From positions 390,710-454,709 of the forward strand of contig JAMKCF010000074.1 in assembly GCA_023634235.1 (NCBI GenBank): DNA of 64,000 bases. The letters run 5' to 3'. Under the pieces are notes generated by a model. The model was not told the DNA's origin. It saw only the letters and a list, made by a program, of their open reading frames with translations, and searched no databases. This DNA is from Pisaster brevispinus. Its lineage: Eukaryota > Echinodermata > Asteroidea > Forcipulatida > Asteriidae. Below, piece after piece: positions 1 through 11,510 of this stretch (the first letter of the stretch is position 1; the number at the start of each line of letters is the position of its first letter). A program made the translations under genes and the position numbers.

Positions 1-275
1 TAAAATTTATTGTCTGTCATTCCACATCACTAAATTAGGTAAACAATAAGCCGGTGTGTCCCTTTAACATTTGTAATGTACAGAACATGTACATGTATAC
101 TGAAATGAACGATCGCAATTCTAATGCTGGGGTTTGGAAGTCGGGCATGGCTTGTCGGCTGCTCGTTTGGTCGTATTAAGTGCAGGCGAAAAAGAGTTTG
201 TGTGTAAAGGAAGCTTAAACCAGTGTTCGGCGCTGCAGTCGAAGTTGCTTTCGTTCCGTGGTTTGTCATTTTTTT

Positions 276-349
276 GGCATGGCGGCCAATTATTTTAGCG
301 GGGCGGCCAATTCTTTGGCAGGGCGGCCTTAAACTTTGGGAGGGCGGCC
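276..349. repeat. GGCGGCC minisatellite, four ~21-bp units
   Basis: GGCGGCC recurs at 281-287, 302-308, 322-328 and 343-349, a spacing of 20-21 bp. The linkers are similar and AT-rich (CCAATTATTTTAGC, CCAATTCTTTGGCA and so on). This is a short, slightly degenerate tandem repeat and a local GC island in AT-rich DNA. Each core contains the palindrome GGCC. No function can be assigned. Confidence 0.75.
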
Positions 350-440
350 GTTAATAGTCAAAACATTGGGACTTCCTTGTACCATGGAGGATTGTCTTTG
401 GTGTTCGTGTATTTTAGAACATTGACTTGCCGCTGACAAA

Positions 441-482
441 CGTTTAAACGGTTAACCGTTTCGAAAAGTTTCGTTTAAACGG
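441..482. other. Palindrome cluster (CGTTTAAACG / AAACGGTTAACCGTTT)
   Basis: A perfect 16-bp palindrome, AAACGGTTAACCGTTT, lies at 446-461. It overlaps a CGTTTAAACG palindrome at 441-450, and a second CGTTTAAACG lies at 472-481. Such compact nested dyads could be a protein-binding site or the remnant of a foldback element. The palindromes are visible; the function is unknown. Confidence 0.7.
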
Positions 483-1384
483 ATAGTAAATTAAACGTAG
501 AGTCACAGGCTTATACAATACCAACGCCAACATTGCCGACCAAAAGCCAATGTTGGCCCAATGTATGAATGTTATCTGGGAAAGCACTTAACAAAGTTTG
601 TGAAGTTCTCTTGATTCGTTGCTCTGAGATTAAATGCAGCAAACCTCTCTCTGAGATAGACATGAGTTCAATAAGAGTTTAAAAATGCACGTACCTTGGT
701 TACCTCCTGGGTTTGTGTTGTCATCAGTTCATTCTGGTCATCGTTACAATCAACTACTCAGTGTAGTCATCCATGGTTTCCATCAGTTCATATAGTCAGT
801 ACATGTCCAAGTGTGTTGTGTTTCTGTGGTGCCTCTACATCTTTAACTTGGTGTTGTATATTGTGTGCTGCTGGTGTCGACATCTTATGTTGCAAAACGT
901 CATGGGGAATGTAGACAAATCAATCTAAAAGAAAGAAAGTTTCAAAATCAAAGAATTAGTTATCTATGTAGACACACTACAATCCTACCTCAGATTCAAA
1001 TACATACCTTGTTGGTTAACGGGATGTTTCTTACAGAAACTAGGTGTATTTTTGGCAAAGCCAGTTAATTTTTAGCTGATGGACCACGGGGCTGGAATAC
1101 TTTTGAAGATGCATGGCCAGTGTTTAGATGATAGGATTTTTTTTTATAGATTTTGAAACATCAATAAAAAAGTTACAACTTTTAACATTGGGAGCTTTAG
1201 ATGCATGCACTTTTGTTTTTAACTGGAATAAGCAAGTTAATGAATATTCATGACTTCTGTGACCTCTGTACTGTGGGCTGGTCACGGCCTACACACACAT
1301 GCGCATGCTGTGCATTTTGTGTACCGTTCATGATCTTTATAATCACACACTGTTTGTAGCTTGTGTAAATGTAAACTGAGTTGG

Positions 1385-2110
1385 TTTTAATCACATTCTT
1401 CATATGGGATAATCGAGCTATAAGGGTTATTGCATTTTTATCGCATAGTCATGTTAACAAATTTCATTAAGGCATTAACCATTTGCGTTAGTGCGTTTTC
1501 CATGCTGTTGGAATCAACATTTACGCTAACACACTTCGTAACCTTTGTAACACTTCTTCAATCTGGTGGTTATAAACTGATGGTTATGTTACTGACTTGT
1601 TAGTAAATCCCATTTTTCACACCCAATGTTGGCCTTAAAACAAAGCTAAAATAACGTCAAGCCCATTAAGTACTAATCACTTTCAACACTAATAGGATAT
1701 TCTAACGATAGGCAGTAATGCATTTTCACCGCATAATCACATACAAAATCAAAATATTTTTTATGTGATTACGTAATCACATAATGACACTATCTGCCCC
1801 GTCAATGGCGTGTTCTGCACATTTAATAATCAGGTTATTGAAAAGTTTTGAATCAAGTGATACAAACTTAGTATTCACACTATTGACACAAAAATGTCAT
1901 TTTTCACATTACCAATATTCACGTTATTGACCAATATTTGACTCCAGTTTTTTACACCTAATAATCACGTTTTTGGCTGTTCTTGTATTTGTTGTATTAA
2001 CCAATAACAATGATTTTGGCCCAATTCATGTTCAATTCTTAACCACGTTATTGATCTGTTCTTGAATCATTTCATTGTTGCATTTTTTATCACATTTCTT
2101 TGTATGGCAA
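1385..2110. repeat. Degenerate AT-rich ~45-bp repeat field
   Basis: A motif close to AATCACGTTATTGAC recurs near 1732, 1773, 1828, 1873, 1917, 1963, 2041 and 2087, often 41-55 bp apart. Related TAATCACA words occur back to about 1385. The copies are strongly diverged, so this reads as an old tandem repeat or a decayed element rather than a recent minisatellite. Confidence 0.4.
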
Positions 2111-4886
2111 TTAAGTAATTGATATCATAAGTTTTGGTAATTACATCAGTACCAAGGCTTCATCATCATTGTCTTGTGTTGTTTATTTATAATTTCAAGT
2201 TCACGTATCTGATCCTTTTCATTAAATTTTTGCAATGAAACGAAAGACTGGATAGTAAAAGCATGCTGCAAATACATGTCATTTTTTATTTCTGCACTTT
2301 TTAAAGATATTGCAGTTTGCATATTCATAGGGGCACATATCCAAAGGTGAACTGATGTTAAAATAGGGCCAACGCGGTTTAATGACAATCTACGCAAAAA
2401 GATTAAAGAACATTGTCACTTTAACAAAATTCGCTTTACTAAAAGTACCGAACTTTGATTAGGCTTTGGATGTAGCTGGGGCTTCCTTGTCACCTGATAC
2501 CAACCGTCGTCTTTTAAACTGAAAATATGATTATCCTGATAATGAAACAGGACAGTGTACTCCAGTTAGAATAAGGAAAATGAACACATATGACATATGT
2601 TTATGCATGGAGGATGTCATACAAAATTGCATTTAATCATTTGTACATTATGTAGGCAGAATGTTGACCTTAATCTATAAGCCAGGAAGTGCATTTTTAC
2701 CTGAATTTTGACTCCACAAAATGACTGTTCCTCAAAGGAAACCTCAGGGTATTTCCGAATTATATTACAATCTCCAAATAACAAAAGTAAGTTTCCCAAA
2801 CCGCGTGTACAAAAAATCCCATATGCTGCATGCACAATTAAATTAAGGAAGCCATGATCAATAGGTGGCGCTATTTTCAAATGTCCATTTTAAAAACTGA
2901 AAAAGCTCAAAATAATTTAAATTCCTAAAACCCCCAAACAAGATCCTTTTGAATAATTTAAGGTAACAATATGGTATAACAATTTAAAACAAAACTGTCA
3001 TAATTTATATATAACAAAATACTTAATAGAGCATAATAACATGGTTCCAATCTTAAGCTGCGCATGCTATGACATACTTAGTGAGTCAGGGTACCTATTT
3101 AAGTAAACAATACCACACACTGCAGTGGTGGAAGGAGCACATGGTTTATGTTAATTTGTTATGACTGGAAGTCAGTCGGCTGAGCTCAACAACAACCCAG
3201 TTATTCAGGGTAAATACTTTTTATAATTTAGTGAAAATTATTATTTAATCTTTAGTGGAATATTTATTTTGCAAGCCTCAATTTGTTTGAGAAAGTAAAA
3301 TATTAATAATTCGTATTAATTACTAGTTTAGTAATTCAATATATATATTTTTTAAGACTAGAAAAGTAGTACTAATTTTCTTTTTTTTAATTATTATTTT
3401 TTTATTTAAATAAATTGGCCCTTTGCATGAGTATTTCTGTTTATCTGGACCAAAAACTTCTTAAATGCTCCATAAAAAGCAAACAAACAAACAACAAGCA
3501 ATAAAACAAAACAATTTTATCTTAATTTTTAATAAAAATAATGAGGCAATTTAAAAAAAAAAAATATATATATATAGGTTTTTTTTTAAGCCATTGAAAT
3601 TTTGGTTAAAAAATGATCAGGCCAACACAGAAACCCAACTTTGTGCCATTGTAACAACTCTCCCCCCCCCCCCCCCCGCCTAACCACCAAACTAAAAGTA
3701 TTTTAGTGTAAACATTTTAAATTCATGTCAAAAATGGTTTCAGTTGGTTTAAAAATTCACAAACTGGTGGTTTTGACCACCCAAAGAAGTAATTTTAAAA
3801 CATAAAAAATAAATAACTAATAAAAATAACAAATAAATACAAAATTAATAGGTCAGTAAAAACAATTACTTACAAACTATAAAGTATTTTTTTTTTAGTA
3901 CATGTTATTTTAAACTCACTTTTTACAATCAAACTTTTACTGCAGGCAGGATATTCTAACTTTTAAGTATAATTTCTTTGGAAAAATCATAAAAACTCTT
4001 ATTAAAGAGACTTTAAAAAGTTTTAAAAAAGCCTAAAGTACATGTACATGTAGGCCTTGGTCAGCCCAGATACTTGTTAAGTTTCCTACTTATTTCCAAG
4101 GACCAATATACTGCCTGTTACTGTTTTATAAAACAACATGAACCTTAAAATTGTTTAGTTTTTGCTATAGCTAATAACATTTAATGGCGTTTATAGTTTC
4201 ACGGAGCAAAGTAAAAACAAAATTTTAAAAAGGCAACGCAAATATTTAACAAAACATCCAAACCCTACACTTCCAAAGAAATGCAAAAAATTTACACTTT
4301 TCCAAATGTTTTTCTACTTCAATTATCCTGTTGCTTTAGTGACCATGTACCACAACAAAATGTGTACCAATGAAGCAATAAACTTGTTGTCCTACCCAAG
4401 CAACCGCACCCTCCCCCCCCCCTCCGAAAAAAAGAACAAAAAGGGGTAACAATATTTTTACAAAATTCAATGGCAGCAATGACAATGTTTTCAATTGATA
4501 TTTTCATCTAATGAATTAATAATGACTATTTTTCTTCTGACGATAAATGTTTTTAATGAGTGTAAGATCTAAAAGCATTGAGTAATGAGCTGGCAGAAAG
4601 TAGCCTTTATTGACAATTTAATATTATTATCATCACTTTTTTGTCTTTACTACCAACACCTCTTTGTATGAAAATTCTCAGAATAAATGCCATATAGGTC
4701 ATTTAGTAGCAGCTAAAAACAAAGCAATACTAATTCTAAGTTTTAGTAAAGGCCAAAGTAGTAGTTTTTAAATCACGGAATTAGTTACTGGTGTAAAAAC
4801 AAAATTATTTAGTTCCTAATGTTCGAATAGAAAAAAAATTCAACTGATCAAGTTTATTGTTACCCTTTGATCAGTCTATGTGTCTC
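2111..4886. other. AT-rich intergenic, no gene seen
   Basis: This stretch has many A and T runs, a (TA)n tract near 3563-3576 and C-tracts near 3661-3677 and 4413-4422. The longest open frames are under 90 codons and have no recognisable domain. I see no splice-flanked exon, tRNA or clear transposon end here. Confidence 0.55.
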
Positions 4887-4893
4887 GGGGGGG

Positions 4894-5954
4894 GGGGGGG
4901 GGGGGGGTGGTCAACCCTAGAGGTTTTTTTTACAGGATTTTTTAAAACTACATTTTGGATGGTTTCGTAAAAATAATTGGGCTTTTCGCTCGTCAGGGTA
5001 AAGTCAGGGGTGTTTCCTTGCCACTAAGTTAGCTAATTAAAGGGGAAAATTAAATTACTGGGTAATGTAAATGCTCAAATCAGTCTAGGCAATAGCGGGG
5101 CATGTAAAGAAGTCACTTAAAGAGGTAACAAATTTTAGGAAAAGCACATCAATTTTTTTAAGATGCCTTAGATGGTGTGGTAGGAATTGTTGACCCTTTT
5201 TAACACAAGGGTTAAAATCAGATAATGCAATAATAATAGTTAAAATTTTCGTGCACCACATACAACAAATAACAAAACTATTCAATTGCAACAACAAACT
5301 TGCTGAGGTAACTTAGCCAACACCCTTCCAACTTTTTGAAGGGGAAAAACGTCGAAACAGGCAGCAATTACATTTTTTTCTAATTAGCGTCAACTGAGCT
5401 ACTGAAGATTGCTAAAAATAAATCACATTTTAGGATATGGTTTTGAAGGAACTTAAATTCTAAGAGAGAATGAAAATTAAGTTAGTCTCTATTTTAAAAC
5501 AACAAATAAACAACACACAAATAATTAAATAAATGATTTTTTGAAAACACCTATTGCAATGGAGTTTGTTACTGCATGTTTGATATTCCTCCTATTTCTG
5601 TCTTATTTCCAAATTTTACTTTTAAAAAAGTGGATTTTTTCCATGGAAAATTCTGAGAAACTCTGAAAAACATGTATTCTGCACTTTTTCAAAAAGCTCA
5701 CTCTTTTCAATCAGACATTGGAATAAAAACAGTTAAAATGGTCATGCCCCACAAAAAACAAATGTATTATAACACACCTCTTGCTAGTTCTGTGGTTTGG
5801 TTTGCTGAAACAAGGTCACGTTGGGTTAGTGCATGAGATTTGCCCCTCCTTGAACTAGATGGGTATGCATAATTTGCAGGAAATAGTTCCCAAACGAGGC
5901 AATACACTTCAACGTTTTGACTGGTTACAGCACCTGCTCATGATGTTAACAGTG
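4894..5954. repeat. 1,061-bp tandem duplication, copy 1
   Basis: This is the left copy of a direct duplication. It starts inside a poly-G tract (G run 4887-4907) and ends at GTTAACAGTG just before the second poly-G tract. Every feature recurs 1,061 bp to the right. The only base difference I see is G at 5389 against T at 6450, apart from the length of the G-tract (21 versus 15). The 70-codon minus-strand frame at 5085-5297 is identical in both copies, but it has no recognised domain and is probably not a gene. Confidence 0.92.
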
Positions 5955-7015
5955 GGGGGGGGGGGGGGTGGTCAACCCTAGAGGTTTTTTTTACAGGATT
6001 TTTTAAAACTACATTTTGGATGGTTTCGTAAAAATAATTGGGCTTTTCGCTCGTCAGGGTAAAGTCAGGGGTGTTTCCTTGCCACTAAGTTAGCTAATTA
6101 AAGGGGAAAATTAAATTACTGGGTAATGTAAATGCTCAAATCAGTCTAGGCAATAGCGGGGCATGTAAAGAAGTCACTTAAAGAGGTAACAAATTTTAGG
6201 AAAAGCACATCAATTTTTTTAAGATGCCTTAGATGGTGTGGTAGGAATTGTTGACCCTTTTTAACACAAGGGTTAAAATCAGATAATGCAATAATAATAG
6301 TTAAAATTTTCGTGCACCACATACAACAAATAACAAAACTATTCAATTGCAACAACAAACTTGCTGAGGTAACTTAGCCAACACCCTTCCAACTTTTTGA
6401 AGGGGAAAAACGTCGAAACAGGCAGCAATTACATTTTTTTCTAATTAGCTTCAACTGAGCTACTGAAGATTGCTAAAAATAAATCACATTTTAGGATATG
6501 GTTTTGAAGGAACTTAAATTCTAAGAGAGAATGAAAATTAAGTTAGTCTCTATTTTAAAACAACAAATAAACAACACACAAATAATTAAATAAATGATTT
6601 TTTGAAAACACCTATTGCAATGGAGTTTGTTACTGCATGTTTGATATTCCTCCTATTTCTGTCTTATTTCCAAATTTTACTTTTAAAAAAGTGGATTTTT
6701 TCCATGGAAAATTCTGAGAAACTCTGAAAAACATGTATTCTGCACTTTTTCAAAAAGCTCACTCTTTTCAATCAGACATTGGAATAAAAACAGTTAAAAT
6801 GGTCATGCCCCACAAAAAACAAATGTATTATAACACACCTCTTGCTAGTTCTGTGGTTTGGTTTGCTGAAACAAGGTCACGTTGGGTTAGTGCATGAGAT
6901 TTGCCCCTCCTTGAACTAGATGGGTATGCATAATTTGCAGGAAATAGTTCCCAAACGAGGCAATACACTTCAACGTTTTGACTGGTTACAGCACCTGCTC
7001 ATGATGTTAACAGTG
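5955..7015. repeat. 1,061-bp tandem duplication, copy 2
   Basis: This is the right copy of the duplication, from the G run at 5954-5968 to GTTAACAGTG ending at 7015, after which unique sequence (AACAACGATT) resumes. The near-perfect identity means a very recent duplication, possibly seeded by slippage or breakage at the poly-G tract, or an assembly duplication of two haplotypes. Confidence 0.92.
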
Positions 7016-7437
7016 AACAACGATTACAAAAACACATAATGGGAAATTAAAGCATTCCTTGAAGTGTTGAAATGCTTATGATTTAATTGGCAATGAATTA
7101 ATTGTTGAAATTTCTTGGGCCCTTGAGTCTCCAGAACTGAGCGACCTATTACCTTTAGCCTGCATTCTCAGGAAATAGGTCCCTCTAAAGTTAAAGCTTA
7201 GGCAATTAGGCAATTAGTTGCATCAAGACATTCTGGAGAGAGGGCAAGGGGTATTAGTAAAGGAAAAACAAGAACTGAGCCTTAAATAACATTTTTATTG
7301 CATATTACAGAACTTAGTTGAAACTAAATATGATAGCAAAGTTTGTCATTTTCAATTCCTCTTTTACATCATTTGGTTTGCATTCCAGTCATCTAAGTGA
7401 AATGGTTAAAGTGTTCTTACTTTTTAGTGATTTAAAC
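7016..7437. other. Spacer, no gene seen
   Basis: Short AT-rich spacer between the 1,061-bp duplication and the 33-bp minisatellite. Nothing recognisable on either strand. Confidence 0.5.
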
Positions 7438-8335
7438 AAGTGACTCGTGACTTGGACTTGGACTCTACCCAATTGACTCAGGACTCAGACTCTGACTCGA
7501 TCCAAGTAACTTGGTACTCAGACTCAAACCAAGTGGCTAGGAACACAGACTCAAGACTCGACCCAAGTGACTCGCAATCAGATTCAAACCAAGTGGCTAG
7601 ACCCAAGTGACTCAGGACATGGACCTGAACCAAGTAACTTGTGACTCAGACTCAGACTCGAACAAAGCGACTTGGAACTCAGACTCAGACTAGAACCGAG
7701 TGACTTGGAACTCAGACTCAGACTCAAGCAAAGTGACTTGGAACTCAGACTCAGACTCAAGCAAAGTGACTTGGAACTCAGACTCAGACTAGAACCGAGT
7801 GACTTGGAACTCAGACTCAGACTCAAGCAAAGTGACTTGGAACTCAGACTCAGACTTGACCCAAGTGACTTGGAACTCAGACTCAGACTCAACCCAAGTG
7901 ACTTGGAACTCAGACTCAGACTCAAACCAAATAACTTGGAACTCAGACTCAGACTCGACCCAAGTGACTTGGAACTCAGACTCAGACTAGAACCGAGTGA
8001 CTTGGAACTCAGACTCAGACTAGAACCGAGTGACTTGGAACTCAGACTCAGACTCAACCCAAGTGACTTGGAACTCAGACTCAGACTAGAACCGAGTGAC
8101 TTGGAACTCAGACTCAGACTTGACCCAAGTGACTTGGAACTCAGACTCAGACTCAACCCAAGTGACTTGGAACTCAGACTCAGACTCAAACCAAATAACT
8201 TGGAACTCAGACTCAGACTCGACCCAAGTGACTTGGAACTCAGACTCAGACTAGAACCGAGTGACTTGGAACTCAGACTCAGACTAGAACAAAGTGACTT
8301 GGAACTCAGACTCGACCCAAGTGACTCGGGAATCG
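7438..8335. repeat. 33-bp minisatellite with higher-order structure
   Basis: The unit is 33 bp, with core GACTTGGAACTCAGACTCAG followed by a variable 13-bp part. About 20 regular units run from roughly 7642 to 8335, preceded by a diverged edge (7438-7640) built of the same GACTCG/CAAGTGACT words. Because 33 is a multiple of three, several frames stay open on both strands: plus 7672-8364 reads as an 11-residue LELRLRLxPSD repeat and minus 7584-8189 as a Ser/Leu repeat. These are by-products of the repeat. Variant units recur in the same order 264 bp apart. Confidence 0.93.
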
Positions 8336-9242
8336 GATGCCAAGTATACTTTGATAATCAATAGAATTGAAATACATTTCTCAGACTCAAAGTCAACATT
8401 TGAACATAATTTGTTTCTGTTCAGAATCTTACTCAGTGAGGTACATGTATTGATATTCAATTGAACAACACTAGACCACAGGACTTGACAAACACAAAAC
8501 CGTTGGACTTGTCCAGTCAGAGGTTTACTGGCCTGACACTAAAACCACTGGCCTCGGGCCTGCAGACCAGTGTGAAATTTGAGCCCTGGCTGTAAAATTC
8601 ACCTTAAATCTAAATACTTTGGTTGGTGATCAGTTTTATGCTTGGCATTATGTTGTTTTTATGTGCGCACCAGCTACCTATAATCAATACATTGTCTGCG
8701 CATTCATGCATAAACGTGGTATGAGCTTGCACTAGCTGTCCTTGCCAAAAACACAAAAACAATTTGCATAAAGAAAACAGCTAAGTGCACAGTGCATACA
8801 GAACTTTTACACATCAATATACTTGTTTAGGGGTCATTTAATTACTAGTTCACAGAGCTGGTCTTTATTTCATATGTTAACACTCCCCATGTGACCAGTA
8901 TTCAACCAATCAGAGTGCATAAACTCTCACTTTAGCAATTAATTAACAGAAATTCATAATTTGGGAAGGACATTTTGTATGAAAATGTTTTTGCAATTTC
9001 AAACAACTTTCACATTGCTTTATAAAATAATGCAACCAAATACATTTACAGTGCACTATGGTTTTCTACTATTTGTTCATTGCTAACGATGTTTATTGCC
9101 TCTCCTTTCATTTACAGCCATCTTCAGAGACAGAAGCCTAACCAAACACAGCTAATGTTCTCCACAATATGATGTCAACTATGGATATGAACAATCTATG
9201 TGAGGAGTGGTTTACATTGTATGTACCGAGGCTTTGGGAAGT
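8336..9242. other. Intergenic, dispersed repeat fragments only
   Basis: No credible gene. The interval contains one dispersed repeat copy (8500-8590, listed separately) and otherwise unassigned AT-rich sequence. Confidence 0.5.
8500..8590 (-). repeat. Dispersed repeat, GGCCAGTAAA family
   Basis: Read on the minus strand, this contains CAGGCCCGAGGCCAGTGG followed by TTTTAGTGTCAGGCCAGTAAA-like sequence. It matches the plus-strand segment at 34834-34885 (TAGGCCCAAGGCCAGTGAG and onwards). Two diverged copies in opposite orientation 26 kb apart indicate an interspersed element of unknown class. Confidence 0.6.
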
Positions 9243-9294
9243 AATGAACTAGCTGGCCAGGCCAGTAGAATGAACTAGCTGGCCAGGCCAGTAG
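9243..9294. repeat. Perfect 26-bp tandem duplication
   Basis: Two adjacent identical 26-bp units start at 9243 and 9269. Each contains the near-palindrome CTGGCCAGGCCAG. The repeat is short, recent and of unknown function. Confidence 0.85.
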
Positions 9295-10964
9295 ACTTGT
9301 ATCATGGAGCAGCCATCTCGTTCGTCTCTCGTTCAAATCAACGTAATCAAAACGAGGCTGGCAGGCAGAACAGATTGGTGCATTTTAGAGAAAATTAGGA
9401 TGGGTATTTATGATTGCTATTGCAGTCAGGGAACATGGTGGCAGCATGCTCACTACAAACTCCTGGGACAGATTTGGAGCCTTTTCTGGGTCATGCTGAC
9501 CTGGAAACTGTTTTGGGTTTTTTTTTTTTTTTTTACTCTGATTCTGCCTAGGTTTTACCCATTTCTGGGTCATACTGACAGAACAGAAGTGGGCAGTTTA
9601 AGTGCATTTGCCAACAGAAAATTTAAGAGGCATCTTACATTGATATTTTCTTGTTTTCAAGAAAATTTTTTTGTTATTGTTTGGCAAATAATCTGGTGAG
9701 CATCAAACATAATTTTCTCAAATATAAAAGCCATTTTGTTGGCCATAAGAAACTGCAAATGTAAAGAAAGCCTTGTTTTCTTTCAGTATCCATCTGGACT
9801 ACTAGCACTTCAGTCTTTGTGTCAGGAGATAAGCCTTGTAGTGCCAAGTATGAACATGCACAAGCACAAATTCTTGGCTAAAGAATTCTGTTTACATTTA
9901 GCATGAATTTATCTCTGACATTAAGCGCTGATTTTTCGCTTCCAGTAAGCAGAGCCATGAAGTTGGGCATTGATCTACATACATGTGTCTTATAATAATT
10001 GAAACATTTTTCAGACTATTGGCTATTTTAGATTTCAATTTGGCTTAGAACATACATAGTTGTCAGGGGCCTCTTACCATCCCAAACACCATGTAATGAA
10101 TATTGTATCTGACTAAATCCACGCTATGTTTGCTGAGCCATACAAAAATTGTTAAGAACATTCTGCTAAAGAGCTGTATGAAAATAGGACTAGGCGTACA
10201 TTACACCTAGAATGTGTACATAATAATGATGTAGTTACTAAAACAATGTAGCTATTTATTTGACCATTCAGAATCTGTGAGAACTAAGGCCCAGCCAGCA
10301 GCTATGAGAGTGAAAGTTATGGGTTCAATTAGCCAGCTTGATCTTTGAAAAAAAAACCAGTGACATTGAACTCCATGGAGATTCTTTGCTGTTAGACTTG
10401 AGACTTTCTGTTACAAAAACAATTAACTCTCAGCTTCCAAGCAAAGTTCCACATCATCCTGGCTACTTGTGATTTATCTTTCTATTTTTTTAAAAATATT
10501 ATGGTGGATCATTCATGTAACATCTAGTCATGAGATTTAAGTTATTCTTTATTTTGCAGTTAAAAATGAGAGCCTCCATTCTAAGAATTCTGAGGTCTGA
10601 GTTGGCCCAGAATCCAGGTCTCAGGAGGCCTGACCCATTTGGGTTGGAATGACACAGAAACTGATTAGAAATGGGGTTTGGAATCAGATTCTGCATCAGT
10701 TTGGCACAGTTTGGGGGTAACTTAGACACAGATAGCATGTCCATGGCATGTCATGGCATGTCATACTGACCCATAATTGAGTCAGGCTCCATGGAGGCCC
10801 GGAGTCCAGACTAGTTCTGAGTGTCCAAATGTGTGATAGCAGTGTCATTATTTCCGACAAAGTTACAATTACAACTTCACAATTACACCATGTTAGGACC
10901 TTGATGAGACCTCGTTCATATTACAATGTTGGCATCATGTCGTCATCGTGCATCACGTTACATC
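9295..10964. other. Intergenic with TGGGTCA-family repeat fragments
   Basis: No gene is supported. Segments near 9470-9590 and 10600-10790 share words such as TTTCTGGGTCATGCTGACC and ACCCATTTGGGTTGGAATGA with the elements at 18165-18310 and 21005-21364, so they are probably decayed members of one transposon family. The 131-codon plus-strand frame at 9304-9699 crosses the T-run and a repeat fragment and looks non-coding. Confidence 0.45.
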
Positions 10965-11123
10965 ACCTTAAAGGTGCACTTTTCAAAGATTTTTGTATTT
11001 ACAGGAAAAAAAGGGGGGATCAAACTGAAACTTTGCATATATTCAAAAAATTGGAATGTGTAACATCCAAAATGTGAGGGCCTGTACTAATGACATCATC
11101 AAGTGTAATGTGACATCACCAGG

Positions 11124-11349
11124 CAGTGGCGTAACTAATGTCATATTTTTTAGGTGGCACCATTTTTTCTAGGGGAGCACTGTTGGCCAACCAATTATAG
11201 ATTCCACTTGCACTTTAAAAAAAAACTGGATCTTGATCTATGGTGAGTTCCAAGTGGGGGGGGGGGGGGGGGACCGGGGGTCACTGACATTATTTGGGGG
11301 GGGGTGCGCATGTCTCCCCATGTGTCCCCCCCTCTTAGTTACGTTACTG
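11124..11349 (+). mobile_element. hAT-like MITE
   Basis: The left end reads CAGTGGCGTAACTAATG. The right end reads TTAGTTACGTTACTG, whose reverse complement is CAGTAACGTAACTAA, so the ends form imperfect inverted repeats starting with CAG, as is usual in hAT elements. The interior has a G-tract and an ACTGGATCTTGATC segment found in reverse orientation in the element at 21709-21923. CTTAAAGG follows the right end; the left flank is altered. No coding capacity. Confidence 0.8.
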
Positions 11350-11422
11350 CTTAAAGGTGCAGTTTTACAAGATCTATACATTCAAGCTGAAACCAATGCA
11401 TGTGTTACAACCAAAATTTGAC

Positions 11423-11461
11423 GTCTTGTTATAATGACGTCATCTTGTTATAATGACGTCA
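11423..11461. promoter_or_regulatory. Paired CRE-like palindromes (TGACGTCA x2)
   Basis: Perfect TGACGTCA palindromes occur at 11435-11442 and 11454-11461, within two 19-bp direct repeats. TGACGTCA is the consensus CREB/ATF site. A further TGACGTC lies just before them (11419-11425). They sit inside a repeat with no gene nearby, so a regulatory role is only a possibility. Confidence 0.45.
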
Positions 11462-11510
11462 TCAAATGTCACCTTACGTCACATGATGTCACCTTAAAGG
11501 TGCAGTGTTA

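Larger units (their letters stand above)
1..1380. other. Intergenic, no gene seen
   Basis: Only short open frames with frequent stops occur on both strands, and none resembles a known domain or shows convincing coding character. The stretch holds the GGCGGCC minisatellite and the palindrome cluster listed separately, and one GCGCATGC motif at 1301-1308. Confidence 0.6.
10966..11510. repeat. Short tandem repeat (CACCTTAAAGGTGCA units) split by a MITE
   Basis: Three units begin with ACCTTAAAGGTGCA or a close variant, at about 10966, 11350 and 11491. The first unit runs to about 11123 and is separated from the second by the hAT-like MITE at 11124-11349. The second unit is about 141 bp. Both contain ATGACRTCATCAA-like sequence; the first has decayed from TGACGTCA to TGACATCA. 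Confidence 0.65.

Noticed and set aside
5085..6358. Identical 70-codon minus-strand frames in the two copies of the tandem duplication.
   Set aside because: Identity comes from the recent DNA duplication. There is no domain, and the lengths fit chance in AT-rich sequence.
7584..8364. A 230-codon plus frame and 201-codon minus frame with 11-residue repeats.
   Set aside because: Openness follows from a 33-bp unit without stops. The same DNA gives simple repeats in several frames on both strands.
9304..9699. 131-codon plus-strand frame.
   Set aside because: It runs through a T-homopolymer and a TGGGTCA repeat fragment and has no recognisable domain.
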